A stretch of DNA of 64,000 nucleotides from Quercus robur. Its lineage: Eukaryota > Streptophyta > Magnoliopsida > Fagales > Fagaceae. The stretch lies in the NCBI RefSeq assembly GCF_932294415.1, contig NC_065538.1, forward strand, positions 46,972,843 through 47,036,842, written 5' to 3'. How positions within the stretch are numbered: the first letter of the stretch is position 1; every line of letters starts with the position of its first letter. The position numbers were made by a program, and so were the translations under genes. Positions 1 to 10,241 of the stretch are shown one piece after another. The notes beneath the pieces are model-generated. The model worked only from the letters and a program-made list of their open reading frames with translations. It was not told where the DNA came from and did no database searches.

Positions 1-1600
1 CATGCATGTTAAGAGCAAATAGAAAATGTGATCCAACGGTTGGATTTTTAAAATATGAATTCAACAATATGTTATTGGTTCGTGTGACATTTTTTAGAGT
101 TACATCAAGCGTAACTTGAACCCAACCTTATATTTCTTAATTTGATGTGAATTTTGACAAATCTACCGTTAGATTACATTATCTTCATATATTTTTCATG
201 CTTACAAAATTTCAATGTGATCAGAGATTTATAACTATGTCATCAATAAATTGTTTAAATTCAAGTTTTTGTAGTTTAAAATAACGCATAAAAGATGAGT
301 TTAAAGATCAATTGGTAAATTATACTCGATTGACATGAAAAGTGGCATGCATGTTAAGTGAAAATAGAAAATGTGATCCAACGGTTGGATTTTCAAAATA
401 TGAATTCAACAATAAGTTATTGGTTCGTGTGACATTTTTTAGAGTTACATCAAGTGTAACTTGAACCTAACTTTATATTTCTTAATTTAATGTGAATTTT
501 AACAAATCTACTGTTAGATTACATTGTCTTCATATATTTTTCATACTTAAAAAATTTTAAGGTGATCAAAGATTAATAGTCATGTCATCAATCAATTGTT
601 TAAATTCAAGTTTTCGTAGTTTAAAATAACGCATAAAAGATGAGTTTAAAGATGAAAGGGTAAATTACATCCGATTGGCAAGAAAATTGGCATGCATGTT
701 AAAAACATATAGAAAATGTGATCCAACGGTTGGATTTTCAAAATACGAATTCAATAATAAGTTATTGGTTCCTGTGACATTTTTTAGAATTACATCAAGT
801 GTAACTTGAACCCAACCCTATATTTCTTAATTCGATGTGAATTTTGACAAATCTACCGTTAGATTACATTATCTTCATATATTTTTCATGCTTACAAAAT
901 TTCAAGGTGATCAGAGATTTGTAGCCATGTTATCAATCACTTGTTTTAATTCAAGTTTTTGTATTTTAAAATAACGCATAAAAGATGAGTTTAATGATCA
1001 AACGGTAAATTACACCCGATTAACATGAAAATTGGCATGCATGTTAAGAGCAAATACAAAATGTGATCCAACGGTTGGATTTTCAAAATATGAATTCAAC
1101 AATATGTTATTGGTTTGTGTGACATTTTTTTGAGTTACATCAAGCGTAACTTGAACCCAACCTTATATTTCTTAATTTGATGTGAATTTTGACAAATCTA
1201 CCGTTAGATTATATTGTCTTCATATATTTTTCAAGCATAAAAAATTTAAAGGTGATCAATGATTAATAGTCATGTCATCAATTAATTGTTTAAATTCAAG
1301 TTTTTGGAATTTAAAATAACGTATAAAAGATGAGTTTAAAGATCAAATGGTAAATTACACCCGATTAGCATGAAAATTGGAATGTGTGTTAAGAACATAT
1401 AGAAAATATGATCCAACGGTTGGATTTTCAAAATATAAATTGAACAATAAGTTATTGGTTGGTGTCAAATTTTTTAGAGTTATATCTAGTGTAACTTGAA
1501 TCTAACCCTATATTTCTTAATTCGATGTGAATTTTGACAAATCTACTATTAGATTTTTAGAGTTACATCAATTGTCTTCATATATTTTTCATGCTTACAA
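1..1600. repeat. 345-bp tandem repeat array, about 4.6 units, open at the left edge
   Basis: Units beginning CATGCATGTT or a variant start at 1, 346, 691, 1036 and 1381, so the spacing is exactly 345 bp each time. Units differ by scattered substitutions with almost no length change. Each contains the phrases GATCCAACGGTTGGATTTT, AGTTACATCAAG-GTAACTTGAAC and TTTAAAATAACGCATAAAAG. The fifth unit degrades near 1560-1600. The array probably continues left of the window. The same sequence occurs once as a dispersed element at 23261-25476, which suggests the array grew from a MITE. No coding potential was seen. Confidence 0.93.
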
Positions 1601-1754
1601 GAATGAGCCTTTCATTATACTCTTCAAATCCAACGGTTAGATTTCAAATCTAAGAATGACACGTGATAGACATGTGTTGTGTATTTATATGGCTATATAT
1701 ATTCTCTCAATCTGACCATCCAATTAGTCATGTTATTTTTTTTAAAGTAAACGT

Positions 1755-1797
<43 letters not shown>

Positions 1798-2386
1798 TGG
1801 GAAAATTAAACATAGTTAGTCACATATTAAAATTCTTATATAAATTTAATATATAATAGCTATGATCATTTTTTAAAAAATTTTAATAAGATAGAATGTG
1901 TGATAATTTTTGTTGTGTGGTATTTTTTTTTTTTTTTGAGAAAGTTGTGTGGTGATTTTTATTGAGTATATGTGATTGTTTTTTATTTTTAAATTTTATT
2001 TCATATCTCAGTAATATTAGATTTTTAATATTTTGCACTCATTAACTCACTTAGATATATAGATGTGTTTGATTCATGTACAATTACAAAATGCATGAAA
2101 AAATGGTAATTGCAAGTCAAAAATAGTAATTTATTTAATATAATAATTTATTATTATATTTTATATAAATTAAAAAAATATATAGTTTATATAATAATAA
2201 TTATATATTTTAAATTATATTTATTTATTTTTTTGAAGCCTTAAATTATCTTTCCCCAGTTGTCTTTTCCCTTCCCGCAAAAAAATTTCCCCAAAATATT
2301 TTTCCCACTTACATCTTTCATTTCCTGTACAAAAGTTTCATGGACAGAACTGAACATATATATATTTATGTAACTTTAAGACGTAA
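1601..2386. other. AT-rich intergenic DNA
   Basis: No gene is seen. It holds a T homopolymer at about 1758-1793, a micro-insertion at 1912-1953 (listed separately) and simple AT-rich sequence. Confidence 0.7.
1912..1953 (-). mobile_element. polyT micro-insertion with 10-bp target duplication
   Basis: GTTGTGTGGT at 1912-1921 is repeated exactly at 1944-1953. Between them is a 22-bp insert made of a T run followed by GAGAAA. Read on the minus strand this is a short tag plus a poly(A) tail, as expected of an extremely 5'-truncated target-primed retrotransposition product. Three more examples are at 51346, 51662 and 62718. Confidence 0.6.
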
Positions 2387-2387
2387 C

Positions 2388-2456
2388 TAATCAGTGGCTT
2401 AGTGGTATGCGCCTTGTGCTTTGGTTAACTGATCGCAAGTTCGAGCCTTCTTGGGG
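2388..2456 (+). other. tRNA-like sequence, probable SINE head or tRNA relic
   Basis: TGGCTTAGTGGT (2395-2406) resembles a Pol III A box and GCAAGTTCGAGCC (2435-2447) a B box, at tRNA-like spacing. No complete cloverleaf acceptor stem was found, so this is more likely a SINE head or degenerate tRNA than a working tRNA gene. It lies about 40 bp upstream of the TATA box of the auxilin-like pseudogene. Confidence 0.45.
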
Positions 2457-2496
2457 ATTTTTCGCTATTTAATTTTTTAAAACCCTAGTAACATGA

Positions 2497-2504
2497 TATA
2501 AATA
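2497..2504 (+). promoter_or_regulatory. TATA box of the auxilin-like gene copy
   Basis: TATAAATA is followed from about 2515 by a CT-rich leader (TCTTCTCTCCTCTG) typical of plant 5' UTRs. The predicted start near 2530 leaves a leader of about 230 nt before the ATG at 2763. Confidence 0.5.
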
Positions 2505-2762
2505 CCACATTTTATCTTCTCTCCTCTGTTCTTCAGCCGCCTCCATCCCCAATTTTCCCTCTTTCTCTCTAACAGTCAAAAACTCAAAAACACAACTCCA
2601 ATCCTCTCTATAATTTTTTGCTCTCTCTATATCTCTTCACCGCATGCTTGGACCTTGTCAATATCAAAATCAAATTTAGATCTCTTTATTTCTCTCCTAT
2701 CCCTCAGATCTGAAAATTTTCGTTTCCTTTTTCTGATTTTGCCCTCTGAAATTCCGGCCGAA

Positions 2763-3003
2763 ATGAACGAACTATTAGCCTCCGATTTCGGCTTCAAACC
2801 CCAAGGCAAATCGGCTCCGATGGCCGGTTCCAAATCCACCTCCACCGTCGGAAGATCGCCAACGCGTCCTCACTCCTCCTTCAATTCCTTCAAGGATCAT
2901 CGTCGGACGCCACCACCACGACTTCTTCCTCCTTCAATTTCGATATGTTTCGCAATTTCGGTGCTCCGGTGAAGTCTTCGTCTTCATCATTTTGCCTTTT
3001 TGG
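2763..3003 (+). pseudogene. auxilin-like protein, first exon only, frameshifted
   Basis: From the ATG at 2763 the reading begins MNELLASDFGFKPQGKSAPM. As remembered family knowledge, plant auxilin-related J-domain proteins (clathrin uncoating factors) start with a similar block containing DFGFKPQGKSAPMA. The frame goes wrong around 2885-2892. A reading one base earlier continues as a Ser/Thr/Phe-rich stretch (QGSSSDATTTTSSSFNFDMF), the low-complexity composition expected for this N-terminal region. That second frame reaches a plausible splice donor GGGTATGT with the exon ending at 3003. No second exon, clathrin-binding region or J domain was found downstream. An in-frame ATG at 2655 is less likely to be the start because it lies in CT-rich leader sequence. 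I read this as a truncated duplicate that kept its promoter and leader. A sequencing indel in a real gene is the alternative. Confidence 0.55.
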
Positions 3004-4441
3004 GTATGTTTTAATTAACTTTTTTTAGTATAAATATGCGTAATTTTGTTTCATTTCTGTTCAAAATTTGGGTTTTGCCTTTTTAATCAAAATTTGGGAC
3101 TGTGAGCATCTAATGCCTTTTTTTTTACTAAGTAGTAAGTGGGTATCAGTGAGATTTAGTTTTAGGGTCTTTGAGACTTGTGTGGCTTTGATCAGTGTAG
3201 CTTAGCCAAAACCCAATATATATATATTGAGTTATTTTTTAGTTTTTTTTTTTTTTTGAAATGTTAATGGAGTTTTTTTATTAAGCTTTACTTTGAGTTT
3301 GATCAGGGAATATAGTGACGCATGAATTGATGTGATATCTCATGCGAATATGGTTAATTTTCTCTTTGCATATAAGTGGACTTGTCTTTTGTAATTCTCA
3401 TTTTCACATTACTTTAGGCCATAAACAGTGCTTTAAATAGTGTTATGGGCATATGATTGTATTAATCGTGTAATCAAAATTTTTTTGACAGCCCCATTTA
3501 TTAAAGTTCACTTGTTTTAATGTCACTCTATTCCATTACTGGATTTCTTCTTTGCCTATTGTGGTTGTTTTCAAAAAGAACTACATGCAATGTCATTTGG
3601 CATTGTCATCCTCTCTTGTTGGACAAACGCATGATGTTTAATTCATGATTGTCTTGTTAAGGGTTTCAATATGATTTGGTGTCGATAGTGTCACTTTGGT
3701 TAAAAATACCAATGTGTTTTTTTTTTTTTTTCCTTTACAGATGTTTATTATTGAAAATTGACCTTAATGAGCTCTTTTGGAATTGCTTATTTTCTGCTAT
3801 TTGGTGGCAACTCTAAGAAATACTAAATGCAGTTAATATAAATTTTGTAACATTTTCTGATTTTTTTTGATAGTCTCCAATTAAAAGGAAATATTTTTTC
3901 AATTTTTGTTATAGCTAAATTTGTATTGGCAATTATATAATTATGTATAATCAAAAAAATTATTAAGAGCCTTTTTCTTTTCTACTAGAGTTTGGTAATA
4001 CTTTGGAAACATTTTCCGGCATTTTCTTCATATGGAAAATCTTTTTTTTTTATTGATTTGATAATATAATTATAACAACTTTTATTCACTACTTAAATAT
4101 CAATATGAAAGAAGTAAAAAATCAACTTAAAAATTATTTTTAAGAAGAGATACATACATAGGGCATAACCAAGGAATTTGTAGATCTCAATATATCTTGG
4201 TTACTTAAGAAAGAAAGATAATCAAGAAATGTATAGCAAAATAAAAAATATTAGGAGAAACCCAAAGAAAAAATGACAGAGATATCTGGGAAAAATTGTG
4301 AGGCGGCATAGAGAGGGGGGTTAGGCAAAAATGGAGATTGGGGGGTGGGGAGGAGTAGTACACAAGACCATCTTTGAGGGACTTTCCCCCCCCCCCCCCC
4401 CCTCCTTGGATGACTTATCTTGACTCTTTGATTGCTTTTCC
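3004..4441. other. AT-rich intron-like or intergenic DNA
   Basis: No exon of the auxilin-like gene or other coding sequence is recognised. There are T runs at 3240-3257 and 3717-3731 and a C homopolymer at about 4386-4402. Confidence 0.6.
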
Positions 4442-4711
4442 GTGGTCAACCAAAATGTTTTCAAGGTGACTAATACTGTCAAGCACCCCAAACGCATGAA
4501 AGTGGAACATTTTGTGCAAAAGGTTTATGCTGAAACAAACAGGGTCTATAAGTGGAGGGTTCCTGAGGCTGACTTGGGATTAAGATTTGTGAATAGTGTT
4601 ATCATGCTTCATCCATTGCCAAGAGCAAATGCATCTGAATACATGCTTAGTATTTATAATTTATTATTTTTTGATCCAGTTGCTCAAAGTGATGGAACTG
4701 AATGCTACTAA
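4442..4711 (+). CDS. unrecognised exon-like open frame
   Basis: An 89-codon open frame with protein-like, non-repetitive composition, for example HPKRMKVEHFVQKVYAETNR and PEADLGLRFVNSVIMLHPLP. It opens on GTG rather than ATG and ends in TAA at 4709, so it is more likely an exon or captured exon than a free-standing gene. The HPLPR tetrapeptide also occurs in carbamoyltransferases, but nothing else supports that assignment. It lies just upstream of the three exons at 5334-6263 and could belong to the same gene. I could not find a donor/acceptor pair that joins them in frame. No family is recognised. Confidence 0.3.
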   Translation: MVNQNVFKVTNTVKHPKRMKVEHFVQKVYAETNRVYKWRVPEADLGLRFVNSVIMLHPLPRANASEYMLSIYNLLFFDPVAQSDGTECY

Positions 4712-5333
4712 ATGGCACACACTAGATATTTAAATCTCTGTTCTATATATCCCATGGACTTCAACCATATTATTGCTTAGTTTGCTTGTTGAATTGTATC
4801 ATAACATAATTTGTAACCATCATTGCCTTTGTGCTACCCAGTGTTCAGTAGTTTGAATAGATTTTTAGTGCCATCTCTAAGGGTCACTTTCTTATTTTAG
4901 ACTATGCCTTGTAAAATATGAAGTTCTTTTTCTTTCTTTGTGCAAATGAACTGTTGGAAGTTGACTTGTGCCTAGCTATTAATCAACAGGTCTATCAGTT
5001 TCTCTACTTAGGCACTTTTTGATATTTGAACTAATGTGTGTTTTTCTCATCTCAAGTAATGCTCATAAAGTTTCGTGCTCCTATATGCTTATATCAAGTA
5101 ATCCTCACTAACATATTCTAGATTGCACCTTGTAAAATATCATATCATTTTAATTTTTGCACGCATGTGTGTGTATCAACTGTAAAAGTTGACCTGTGGT
5201 TTGCTATTAATCAACATGTCTATCAATATCTCTTCTTAGGTGCTTTTTTTTCTTTTTTTCTTTTTTTATTTGAACTAGTGTATGTGCTCATCTCAAGTAA
5301 TCCTCATAAAGTTTGATGCTCCTATGTCTTCAG

Positions 5334-6263
5334 ATAGCTCCAATTTATTTGGCATCATGCATAAAGCAGGGAATGGATTTGCTAGAGATTTTATTGAGCA
5401 AGCAACCTGTTCAATTGAGCAGCTTGAGTATTTATTGTATCCACATTACCCCTCCTAAGTCCCCTGATCTTACAGGACCAACACTAGGTAATAATCTTTA
5501 TACAAAATTCAACTCATGTCAAAGACTATAAATTGCATAATTGTGGCTGAATGTCCAGTTAATACTTGTTCTAATCTTCAACCATTTAAATCTAAACCTT
5601 GCAGCAACCAAAGTGCAACCTTAATAAAAATTACATTATGGATGACTTTACCTTTTTGCAGTGCTTAGGTGTGAACCTTCAATGATCCAGAATGCTCTTA
5701 AGGTCCAACATGATTTTGATCATCACCTCAGTATCAGCATGTTGCAACTGTTAATGCACATGTGGGAGTAAGTGCTAGGTCCGTGTTTGTGTGTGTGTGC
5801 TTGGTGTTTGAAAAGTGTGTAGATTAAAGTATTGTAGACAAAAACCACAGTGTGTATGCGTGTGTGTGTGTGTGTAGCAAAGAGTCACAACAGAATGCAT
5901 GTGTGTGTGAAGCAAAGAGTCACAACAGAATGAATGTGTGTGTGTGTCCACATGGCAGTGGAGCCCTCTTATTTTGATAGAATAATCAAGATAATAATAG
6001 GAAAAAGGTATATGAATTTGATGATGGCACATGATAGGGGCTCAGAATTTGGCTTTTGTCTGACACAATTTAATCTTCTTGTAGACATTATTTTCCTTTT
6101 AGATCTGTGTCATTCTTTATTACTAGGATGGAACCTTAATTCAAATATTGTTGTGTTATTGTTAGTATTATCATTTCATTTCTAATAAATTTAAATGTTC
6201 TGTTGTAATGACGAATAATTTACCATTAGGGATGTGAATGGCTATGCTGAAGCTAATGCTTGA
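5334..6263 (+). CDS. unrecognised gene, last three exons (5334-5487, 5662-5767, 6230-6263)
   Basis: Three exons are bounded by consensus splice sites: TCTTCAG before 5334, GTAATA after 5487, TTTTTGCAG before 5662, a perfect GTAAGT after 5767, and ACCATTAG before 6230. Lengths are 154, 106 and 34 nt, totalling 294 or 98 codons. Split codons at both junctions are compatible, and the frame stays open to TGA at 6261-6263. The product begins IAPIYLASCIKQGMDLLEIL and ends MHMWEDVNGYAEANA. It looks helical with amphipathic Leu-rich segments, as in ARM/HEAT-type proteins, but I recognise no family. The start and upstream exons are not identified; the frame at 4442-4711 is a candidate. It may be the 3' end of a living gene or a captured fragment. 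The third exon is short and therefore least certain. Confidence 0.4.
5783..5945. repeat. GT microsatellite with a duplicated 23-bp spacer
   Basis: Runs of (GT)n are separated by two near-identical copies of AGCAAAGAGTCACAACAGAA at about 5876 and 5911. It lies in the intron between the second and third exons of the unrecognised gene. Confidence 0.8.
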
Positions 6264-7269
6264 AGAAGGATTTCTTTAGATAAACAAGAGGTGAGTTGCA
6301 TAAACTTTGCTCTAATGGTAATTTTAATCTCCTGAAGTTTCAAATTGCATATATATAACTATAAGTATATATGATTCTTTATGTTCTCCCTCTGGTAATT
6401 CCAGTTGTGGGCCTAATTAATAGAGTACCTGTTTCAGGTTGTTCAACACAGTTATTCTTGTGCACCTGAGAGGTCATTCTTGTATCATGGCCGTATGTAT
6501 GTCTCTGCGTGACACATTTGCTTCCATTCAAATATTTTTTCTAAGCAAATGAAGGTTAGCCTGTCATTCTTTTTTCCTAAGGTTGAGCCAATATTATTGT
6601 TAGCAAGCAAGTTTGAGACAATATTATATGGGTGTATTATTTCTTTTGAGGATCTCTGGAGAGCATCATTGGTATGAATTACTTTTAGGAGGAGCTCTGA
6701 TCCTAAATCACCCATTCACTTTCAACGTAGTCATCTCACATATAAAGGTGCAAGAAGAACATAAGATGGCCTTTTATGTTTCTTTACATTAGAAAGCTGC
6801 TGGTTTAGTTAAATTTATGAGTGAATGGCTTCTTTTATAGATTACTGAAATAGGCTGGAGTCATCCACAAGGTCTTATTATGAGCTTTTTTAAGTTATTG
6901 GTGTTTGAGGACTTTTTGTGTACAAAGAAATACATTTGAACAACTGCATTTTTTGCCATTGTTGGAGGATATTTTTAAACACTTTGAAACTTTGATTATA
7001 GAATTAGCTTAATTTAAGCAGTCCTTTTATTCAAAGGACCACATTTTTTTTTGTTAATCTTATGATTGATGGTTATAGACAATGTTATGTATTTGATAAT
7101 ATATTTCTATGTTAATATTACGTTAGTTTCAAGACATTTGTGGTGGTGTTAATTAGTTACATTTATGGTATTGTGTTAGTAGAGTTAAAACTATTACAGG
7201 TTCTTTGTAACAGGTTTGTGAACCATTTATTTATTAGCAAACAGCGGTTTTAAAACCAATTAGGAAAAA
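6264..7269. other. non-coding DNA, possible 3' UTR then intergenic
   Basis: No open frame with protein-like composition is seen. The part to about 6800 may be 3' UTR of the unrecognised gene. An A run occurs at about 7266-7283. Confidence 0.5.
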
Positions 7270-7770
7270 AAAAAAAAAAAAAACCTATAGCGGCGGTCTA
7301 AAAGCGCCGCTAAAGGTGCACATTTTATGTTTTAAATAAATACCTATAGCGGCGCTTATCGTCTGCCGCTAAAGGTTGAAACATATAGCGGCGGGCATGA
7401 CCCCGCCGCTAAAAGTACAATTAGCTGTTTTGATTGGTTGTCTATAGCGGCGCTGTTTGCCCGCCGCTAAAGGTAGACACCAATAGCGGCGGGCATTATC
7501 CCGCCGCTAAAAGTCAATGTCACGAATTCTGAACACGTATGGCGGCGGTTTTATGCCCGCCGCAATAAACCTTCACCCGCCGCTAAAAGGTACATCTATA
7601 GCGGCGCTTTTCGCGACCGCCGCAATTGACCTATAGCGGCACTGCAACACTGACGGGACGGCCCGCCGCAATAGCACCCGCCGCTATAGGTCGAATGTAC
7701 CTTTAGCGGCGCTTTTTTGGGCTTTAGCGGCGGTTTTGGCCCGCCGCAATAGCCCGTTTTTCTTGTAGTG
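7270..7770. mobile_element. CACTA transposon end with subterminal hairpin array
   Basis: The edge at 7770 reads TTTTTCTTGTAGTG, the reverse complement of CACTACAAGAAAAA, the standard CACTA-superfamily terminus in plants. The preceding 500 bp contain many copies of TATAGCGGCG paired with CGCCGCTAAA in both orientations, spaced 25-50 bp. This is the subterminal repeat array that CACTA transposase binds. The GC content is far above the surroundings. No second CACTA terminus was found, so the element is either truncated or extends past the left edge of the window. Its right edge abuts the integrase region of the minus-strand gypsy element and truncates it. Confidence 0.85.
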
Positions 7771-8365
7771 AAAACCGATCAGTGAAACGAGAGTCTCTAT
7801 CACTCACAATATCTTTAGGCAAACCAAAGTACTTCACCACATTTTTGTAAAATAGATCAGCAACTACCTCAACTGTGCAAGTACTTGGTGCAGCCATAAA
7901 CATGGCATACTTCGAAAATCGATCAACCACTACAAAAATTGAACCCATTGCCTTCACTTTAGGCATACCAGTAATGAAATCCATTGAAACAGAAATCCAT
8001 GGACTTTTCGGTATAGGAAGAGGTTGTAGCAAACTAGCTTCCCTTTGAGTTAAACCTTTATCTTGTTGACAAACTAGACAAGTCTTTACATACAACTCAT
8101 TGTCTAACTCCATCTTAGGCCAATAATAAGAACGGGACAGTAAAGCATACATTCTTTCCTTACCCGGATGTCCTGCCCATTGTGGATCATGAGTCTCTTT
8201 CAACAACTCTCTATGGATCTTCCTACTAGGAACAAACAGCTTACCACCCTTTGCATATAGCAACCCATCTTCAAGCCAGTAACGACACACTATGCTTGCA
8301 GTCACATCTTGCACCAACTTTTGGTAAGTGGCATCAAGCTTAGAACTTTCCTTGATCCTTTCCAC
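7771..8365 (-). pseudogene. gypsy integrase, truncated
   Basis: Minus-strand reading shows the integrase zinc finger with both His (ETHDPQWAGHPG) and both Cys (CLVCQQDKG), then the core with its first catalytic Asp (SMDFITGMP) and second Asp (VSDRDSRFT). The reading enters the CACTA terminus immediately afterwards. The catalytic Glu and the C-terminal domain are therefore absent. It follows RNase H in the same element, separated by a stop near 8370. Confidence 0.9.
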
Positions 8366-8371
8366 AAAATC

Positions 8372-9059
8372 TTACTCAACTCTGGTCAAGGCAACAACGT
8401 ACTCTTGCACTTGTTTGCGGCTAAGTACATTTGCTACTTGATTATGCTTGCCAAGCTTGTATTCCCACACAAAATCATACTCTTGCAGCAACTCCTGCCA
8501 CCTAGCTTGCTTAGGAGACAGCTTCTTCTGTGTGTTGAAGAAGGTATTGGCTACATTATCGGTCCTCACCACGAATTTAGGGCCTAGCAGATACACCCTC
8601 CAGGTTAGCAAACAATGAACCACCGCAATCATTTCCTTCTTATGTGCTAAACATTTCTGCTTTGCCTTATTTAGTTTCCTACTTTCATAGGCAACTAGAT
8701 TGTTTCTCTTGCACCAGCACACCACCAATTGCTTTGTCAGAACCATCAGTATGGACTTCAAATGGCAACTCAAAATCTGGCAGACACAACACTGACCCAC
8801 TTGACATAGCAGTTTTAAGCTTCTTAAAAGCTTCTTGACATGCATTTGTCCACACCCATTTCTTGTCCTTTTTTAGCAAATCTGTAAGAGAAGCAACCTT
8901 CTTGGAATACCCTTGAATAAACTTCCTATAATAGTTAGCCAACCCAAGGAAAGACTGCAACTCAGTAACCTTACTTGGTGGAGGCCAATCAAGGATAGCC
9001 TGCACCTTCCTCTCATCCATCATCACAAGACCTTTGCTGACCTTATGCCCTAGAAACAA
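8372..9059 (-). pseudogene. gypsy RT connection and RNase H region, in two frames
   Basis: The first part (9059-8685) carries [20 protein letters not shown] and the [12 protein letters not shown] block that follows the RT palm, then the RNase H start with [16 protein letters not shown] frame change near 8690-8720 moves the reading to the frame ending at 8372, which has HKEMIAVVHCL, VRTDNVANTFF and the end of RNase H (GKHNQVANVLSRK; the family usually has ADALSR here). The frame break makes it non-functional. Confidence 0.88.
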
Positions 9060-9078
9060 AATCTCTTACTAGGCAAAT

Positions 9079-9867
9079 TCACTTCTCTTTCTTGATATAC
9101 AATTGATGTTCCCTTAATTGGGACAACGCCTTCCTAAGGTGTTCCAAGTGATCCTCCAAAGACTCACTATATATCACTATGTCATATAAGTAAACCACAA
9201 CAAAACGGTCCACAAACTCATAGAATACTGCATTCATCAAATTGCAGAATGTAACAAGGGCATTTGTTAAACCAAAAGACATAACTAAAAATTTATAAGA
9301 ACCATACCGAATTACACAAGTTGTCATTGGTTCATCCCCTTCAGCAATCCTCACTTGCCAATATCCTGATCTCAAGTCCAACTTGGTAAAGTGAGTGGCT
9401 TTGTACAGTTTGTCAAACAGGTCTTGAATCAAAGGAACCGGGTACTTGTTCTTCATTGTTACTTTGTTCAAGGCTCTATAGTCCACACACATACGCAATG
9501 ATTCATCCTGCTTCTTTTGGAATAGAATAGGGGCACCGTAAGGGGCTTTGGAAGGCTGAATGTAACCTGCATCAAGCAATTCAGTCAATTGTTTTCTCAT
9601 TTTAGCCAACTCCATAACGGACATTCTGTATAGAGCCTTCGAAAGAGGCTTTAAACCAGGAACCAACTCAATCTTGTGATTAATAACACACCTTGGTAGA
9701 AGGGTCTTAGGCAATTCTGGAGGCATCACATCAACAAATTCCTCCAACAATCCAGCAACAACAACTGGGACTTCAACAAACTTGTCTTGCTTGACCTCAA
9801 TCATTGCAGCCAAGTAAGTCGTCTCCCCCTTATTCCGCCTATGCTCAACTTGCATGGTTGACACCAT
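9079..9867 (-). pseudogene. gypsy reverse transcriptase, active-site Asp replaced
   Basis: Minus-strand reading shows MRKQLTELLDAGYIQPSKAP, RMCVDYRALNKVTMKNKYPV, FTKLDLRSGYWQVRI and FLVMSFGLTNALVTF, the standard Ty3/gypsy RT blocks in order. The catalytic motif, normally Y[VL]DD, reads YLYDIVIYS at about 9165-9195, so the first of the two paired aspartates is Tyr. A frame break separates it from RNase H at about 9060-9079. Confidence 0.92.
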
Positions 9868-9930
9868 TGGCTCTTTTCCCTTGCTAGTCTTGCTATTTCC
9901 TGCCCTATGCCTCGCAAGAACATAGCATGG

Positions 9931-10241
9931 CTACTTCTCATCGAAACTTAGCATCACACCAATGAATGGCAGTAAGGCAGCCTTGGCAGCCATAAAGAAC
10001 TCATCACCCAAAATTACATCAAAGTCATTCAACTTCATAATTAGGAAATTCACCTTCCTTGTCCACTCACCAACCTTGAATCTCACACCAAAAGCAATTC
10101 CTGAAATAGGTTTTGCTTCAGAGTTTACTGCCTTGATCTTACTTGGACACATGCTCACTTTTAGACCAAGCTGTTGGACCATGCTTTCATCAACAAAATT
10201 GTGGGTAGCACCAGTATTAAGCATTGCTTCAGCCCCATTCC
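9931..10241 (-). pseudogene. gypsy aspartic protease, catalytic Asp replaced by Asn
   Basis: The minus-strand reading has AMLNTGATHNFVDESMVQQL, where the retropepsin active site is normally D[TS]GAT. Here it is NTGAT. The second conserved block NDFDVILGDEFF follows. Its upstream side is interrupted at 10241/10242 by the hAT insertion, and gag resumes past 11523. Confidence 0.85.

Noticed and set aside
1..1600. CRISPR-like array
   Set aside because: The whole 345-bp unit repeats with no unique spacers; a eukaryotic tandem repeat.
4588..4640. HPLPR motif suggesting a carbamoyltransferase
   Set aside because: Only a pentapeptide; surrounding residues do not follow that family.
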